Below the pieces are notes generated by a model. The model saw only the letters and a list, made by a program, of their open reading frames with translations. It was not told the DNA's origin and did not search any database. Positions 6,589-10,476 of a stretch of 10,476 nucleotides of DNA are shown one piece after another. The stretch's first letter is position 1. Each line of letters begins with the position of its first letter. Location of the stretch: NCBI GenBank assembly GCA_900542555.1, contig UQNU01000063.1, positions 1 through 10,476 on the forward strand. The letters are read 5' to 3'. The DNA comes from an uncultured Collinsella sp. (GTDB taxonomy: Bacteria > Actinomycetota > Coriobacteriia > Coriobacteriales > Coriobacteriaceae). Both the position numbers and the translations under genes were made by a program.

Positions 6589-6589
<1 letters not shown>
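5441..6589 (-). CDS. prfB: Peptide chain release factor 2 (RF2)
   Basis: Cytoplasmic class I release factor that reads UGA and UAA stop codons and triggers hydrolysis of the peptidyl-tRNA. It has 382 residues, a normal length. An N-terminal helical domain covers about 1-115. GEAGVHRLVRISPTDDKKRRQTTF (199-222) is the stop-codon recognition region, and the catalytic GGQ is at 255-257 in ASGPGGQGVNTTDSAVR. The C-terminal NQIRSYVLYPYQMVKDLRTG and related segments fit RF2, not RF1. Two points stand out. The tripeptide that normally reads SPF in RF2 is SPT here (210-212). The frame runs straight through the N-terminal region (VESYLHLDEK), so the +1 frameshift control site of many bacterial prfB genes is absent. 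The ATG shares its A with the secA TAA stop, so translation is likely coupled to secA. Confidence 0.94.
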
Positions 6590-9396
<2,807 letters not shown>

Positions 9397-9457
9397 GTGG
9401 TTTTCCTTTTTGGCCATCGCCCACGCCGTGCAGCTGCGGGCGAGTTAAACACAGATG

Positions 9458-9506
9458 ATTGTACTTTAGCCAAACAAGGCGCGGCCTATACGGTCGAGCT
9501 CGACCG
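9458..9506 (-). promoter_or_regulatory. Possible secA promoter with 16-bp palindromic operator
   Basis: On the minus strand a TACAAT hexamer (9458-9463) is a five-of-six -10 match about 62 bases before the secA start. No good -35 is seen at 9481-9486. Just beyond that spot, cggtcgagctcgaccg (9491-9506) is a perfect 16-bp palindrome, the size of a typical dimeric repressor or activator site. The regulator, if any, is unknown. Both calls are inferred from sequence and spacing. Confidence 0.35.
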
Positions 9507-9526
9507 CCACGTAATAACTACGACCA

Positions 9527-9621
9527 ACCTGCCACAATGGGACAAGTTAATTTTGGCAGGTCTATCTGGGCAAACGCTGCCTCTCTGCCATGTGGTGCCA
9601 TGGGGACAGGTTAGTTTGCAC
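9527..9621. repeat. Pair of related intergenic repeats with a hairpin
   Basis: Two similar stretches, atgggacaagttaattttgg (9538-9557, with flank) and atggggacaggttagtttgc (9600-9619), lie about 62 bases apart in the same orientation. Around the first copy, acctgccacaa (9527-9537) and ttttggcaggt (9551-9561) form an 11-bp inverted repeat with one mismatch. The build resembles degenerate dispersed intergenic repeats, but only the two local copies can be seen here. Confidence 0.6.
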
Positions 9622-9626
9622 TAATT

Positions 9627-9667
9627 TAAAAAGAAAAAAGGCCGCGCACCCAAATGGATGCACGGCC
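9627..9667 (-). terminator. Strong intrinsic terminator of rpmE
   Basis: On the minus strand a 12-bp stem, GGCCGTGCATCC pairing with GGGTGCGCGGCC (9656-9667 and 9640-9651), contains two G-U pairs and encloses an ATTT loop. It is followed by TTTTTTCTTTTT. It lies 39 bases past the rpmE stop codon and is the clearest terminator in the window. Confidence 0.9.
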
Positions 9668-9705
9668 CTCATGCCATGAATGCGAGTGATTCCGCGGCGA
9701 GCTAT

Positions 9706-10131
9706 TTACTCAGCAGCCTCGGTGGTCTCGGCCTCGGCAGCGGCCTCCTCGACGGGAGCCTCTGCGGGAGCCTCGGCGGCCTGCTTAGCAGCCTCCTCGG
9801 CGAACTTAGCGGCACGCTTAGCCTTCTCGGCAGCCTTAGCCTCAGCGGCGGCCTTGCGAGCGGCCTCGGCCTCAGCAGCCTTGGCAGCCTTGGCAGCCTT
9901 GGCCTCCTCGGCCTTCTTGAGCTGGGCGGCAGCGGCGCCACCGAACTTGTCGGCGAAGCGCTGGACGCGTCCACCGGTGTCGACGAACTTCTGCTGGCCG
10001 GTGTAGAACGGGTGGCACTCGTTGCAAAGCTCGACCTTCATCTCGGACACGGTAGCGTGCGTCTTGAAGGTGTTGCCGCAGGAGCACGTCACCGTGCACT
10101 CGACATACTGGGGATGGATACCCTGCTTCAT
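9706..10131 (-). CDS. rpmE: Ribosomal protein L31 with Ala/Lys/Glu-rich C-terminal tail
   Basis: Large-subunit protein bL31, which bridges to the small subunit. Residues 1 to about 67 are the normal protein: MKQGIHPQYVECTVTC at the start, then the zinc-binding pair CSC (16-18) and CNEC (36-39), and HPFYTGQQKFVDTGGRVQRF. This is the zinc-containing form, not the zinc-free paralogue. The other 74 or so residues (68-141) are an extension made almost only of Ala, Glu and Lys, turning strongly acidic at the end (EAPVEEAAAEAETTEAAE). It is probably a long charged helix or disordered tail; typical L31 is only 65-90 residues. Its DNA contains 9-bp tandem repeats. The ATG at 10131 follows an AAGGAG site. 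The gene is flanked by a structured leader and its own terminator, so it appears to be a single transcription unit. Confidence 0.93.
   Translation of the reverse strand: MKQGIHPQYVECTVTCSCGNTFKTHATVSEMKVELCNECHPFYTGQQKFVDTGGRVQRFADKFGGAAAAQLKKAEEAKAAKAAKAAEAEAARKAAAEAKAAEKAKRAAKFAEEAAKQAAEAPAEAPVEEAAAEAETTEAAE
9875..9901. repeat. Three tandem copies of a 9-bp unit inside rpmE
   Basis: The unit gcagccttg is repeated three times without change and encodes consecutive Ala-Ala-Lys triplets in the L31 tail. A 9-bp period keeps the frame if copies are gained or lost, so tail length could vary among strains. Confidence 0.8.
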
Positions 10132-10204
10132 GGTAGGACTCCTTATTGGTCAGGCGCTGGTTACCGATCAGCGCATAAGGCGTCTTGGTTTCCGACCAAG
10201 ACAA
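10132..10204 (-). promoter_or_regulatory. Candidate L31 ribosomal leader RNA upstream of rpmE
   Basis: On the minus strand the rpmE 5' untranslated region can fold into two hairpins. The first, GTCTTGGT with ACCAAGAC (10182-10189 and 10195-10202), has eight pairs and a five-base loop. The second, GCGCTG with CAGCGC (10154-10159 and 10169-10174), has six pairs and a nine-base loop. It ends shortly before the AAGGAG. L31 leaders that allow feedback control by the protein have been described in several phyla, including a Coriobacteria class. Assignment to that class is inferred from position and lineage, not from a covariance match. Confidence 0.5.
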
Positions 10205-10215
10205 CAAACTCGGCT

Positions 10216-10244
10216 ATGGTACCACGGCGCCGCGTGTCCCACAA
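10216..10244 (-). promoter_or_regulatory. Probable rpmE promoter
   Basis: On the minus strand TTGTGG (10239-10244) and TACCAT (10216-10221) are separated by exactly 17 bases. Each is a partial match to the -35 and -10 consensus. Transcription would start near 10209, just ahead of the two leader hairpins and about 78 bases before the rpmE start codon. Confidence 0.45.
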
Positions 10245-10318
10245 AAGGTTCACGGTCTTTTCGGCACAGCACGAACTGGCCCTTGAATATCAACTATCAT
10301 CCGAACACTCCCCCACAT

Positions 10319-10476
10319 TCATCCTTCGTATGTATCGAGGTATTCCTGCTTGAGCGTCTGCGAGGACGACTTGATCTTTTCCACGAGCGTGCCGGCCTCG
10401 ATGAAGTAGAACGAGTTGGTGAGGTCTGCCAGGTCGTCGAGCAGATGGCTTGAGATGAGCACGCTTCGTCCCCGCG
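10319..10476 (-). CDS. ABC transporter ATP-binding protein, C-terminal fragment
   Basis: The last 51 codons of a gene that begins outside the window, ending in TGA at 10319-10321. The peptide starts RGRSVLISSHLLDDLADLTN. It contains the H-loop histidine in the SSH motif and the usual ABC-ATPase continuation FYFIEAGTLVEKIKS. The short tail after that (SSSQTLKQEYLDTYEG) suggests an exporter-type (ABC-2) ATPase, because these often end soon after the H-loop region. Walker A, Walker B and the signature lie off-window, so the substrate cannot be judged. The stop is about 75 bases before the rpmE promoter, and I see no clear terminator between them. Confidence 0.75.
   Translation of the reverse strand, partial: RGRSVLISSHLLDDLADLTNSFYFIEAGTLVEKIKSSSQTLKQEYLDTYEG

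Larger units (their letters stand above)
9397..9705. other. 309-bp intergenic region between rpmE and secA
   Basis: No gene is supported here. From right to left it contains the rpmE terminator (9627-9667), a pair of related repeats (9527-9621), a 16-bp palindrome (9491-9506) and a possible secA -10 box (9458-9463). The strong terminator means secA should have its own promoter in this stretch. Confidence 0.6.

Overview
The window looks like chromosomal DNA of a high-GC Gram-positive bacterium, most likely a gut Coriobacteriia (Collinsella-like) genome. This is inferred, not searched. The clues are the actinobacterial style of release factor 2 (a GPGGQGVNTTDSAVR segment), the secA-prfB pair with ftsE nearby, a split transketolase, strong AAGGAG-type ribosome binding sites, and intergenic DNA full of hairpins and degenerate repeats. 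Seven of the eight genes are on the minus strand.

Read in the direction of minus-strand transcription (right to left), the window starts with the last 51 codons of an ABC transporter ATPase (10319-10476). Next comes rpmE (ribosomal protein L31, 9706-10131), with a structured 5' leader upstream and a strong intrinsic terminator downstream. A repeat-rich spacer then leads to secA (6589-9396), which overlaps prfB (release factor 2, 5441-6589) by one base and should be translationally coupled to it. Several terminator-like hairpins separate prfB from a YitT/DUF2179 membrane protein gene (4384-5274). The last of these hairpins ends directly at that gene's ribosome binding site. After another palindrome-bearing spacer comes a two-gene operon for the N- and C-terminal halves of transketolase (3243-4073 and 2300-3241). 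A bidirectional hairpin terminator at 2201-2229 ends this operon and also the only plus-strand gene, a membrane-anchored zinc-ribbon protein (1425-2156). At the left edge, ftsE (1-994, truncated by the window) carries an unusual Pro/Ala/Gln-rich N-terminal extension of about 177 residues. It diverges from the zinc-ribbon gene across a 430-bp spacer holding a palindrome of about 150 bp.

Most of the content is core housekeeping: protein export (SecA), translation (RF2, L31), cell division (FtsE) and the non-oxidative pentose phosphate pathway (transketolase). The order secA-prfB-...-ftsE looks like the common actinobacterial prfB-ftsE-ftsX neighbourhood with later genes inserted.

I found no phage, CRISPR array, toxin-antitoxin pair or defence system. 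The notable points are in details: RF2 has SPT where SPF is expected in the stop-codon recognition loop; FtsE and L31 carry low-complexity extensions; rpmE has a candidate L31 leader RNA; a terminator abuts the YitT ribosome binding site; and there are several unexplained palindromic or repeated intergenic elements.
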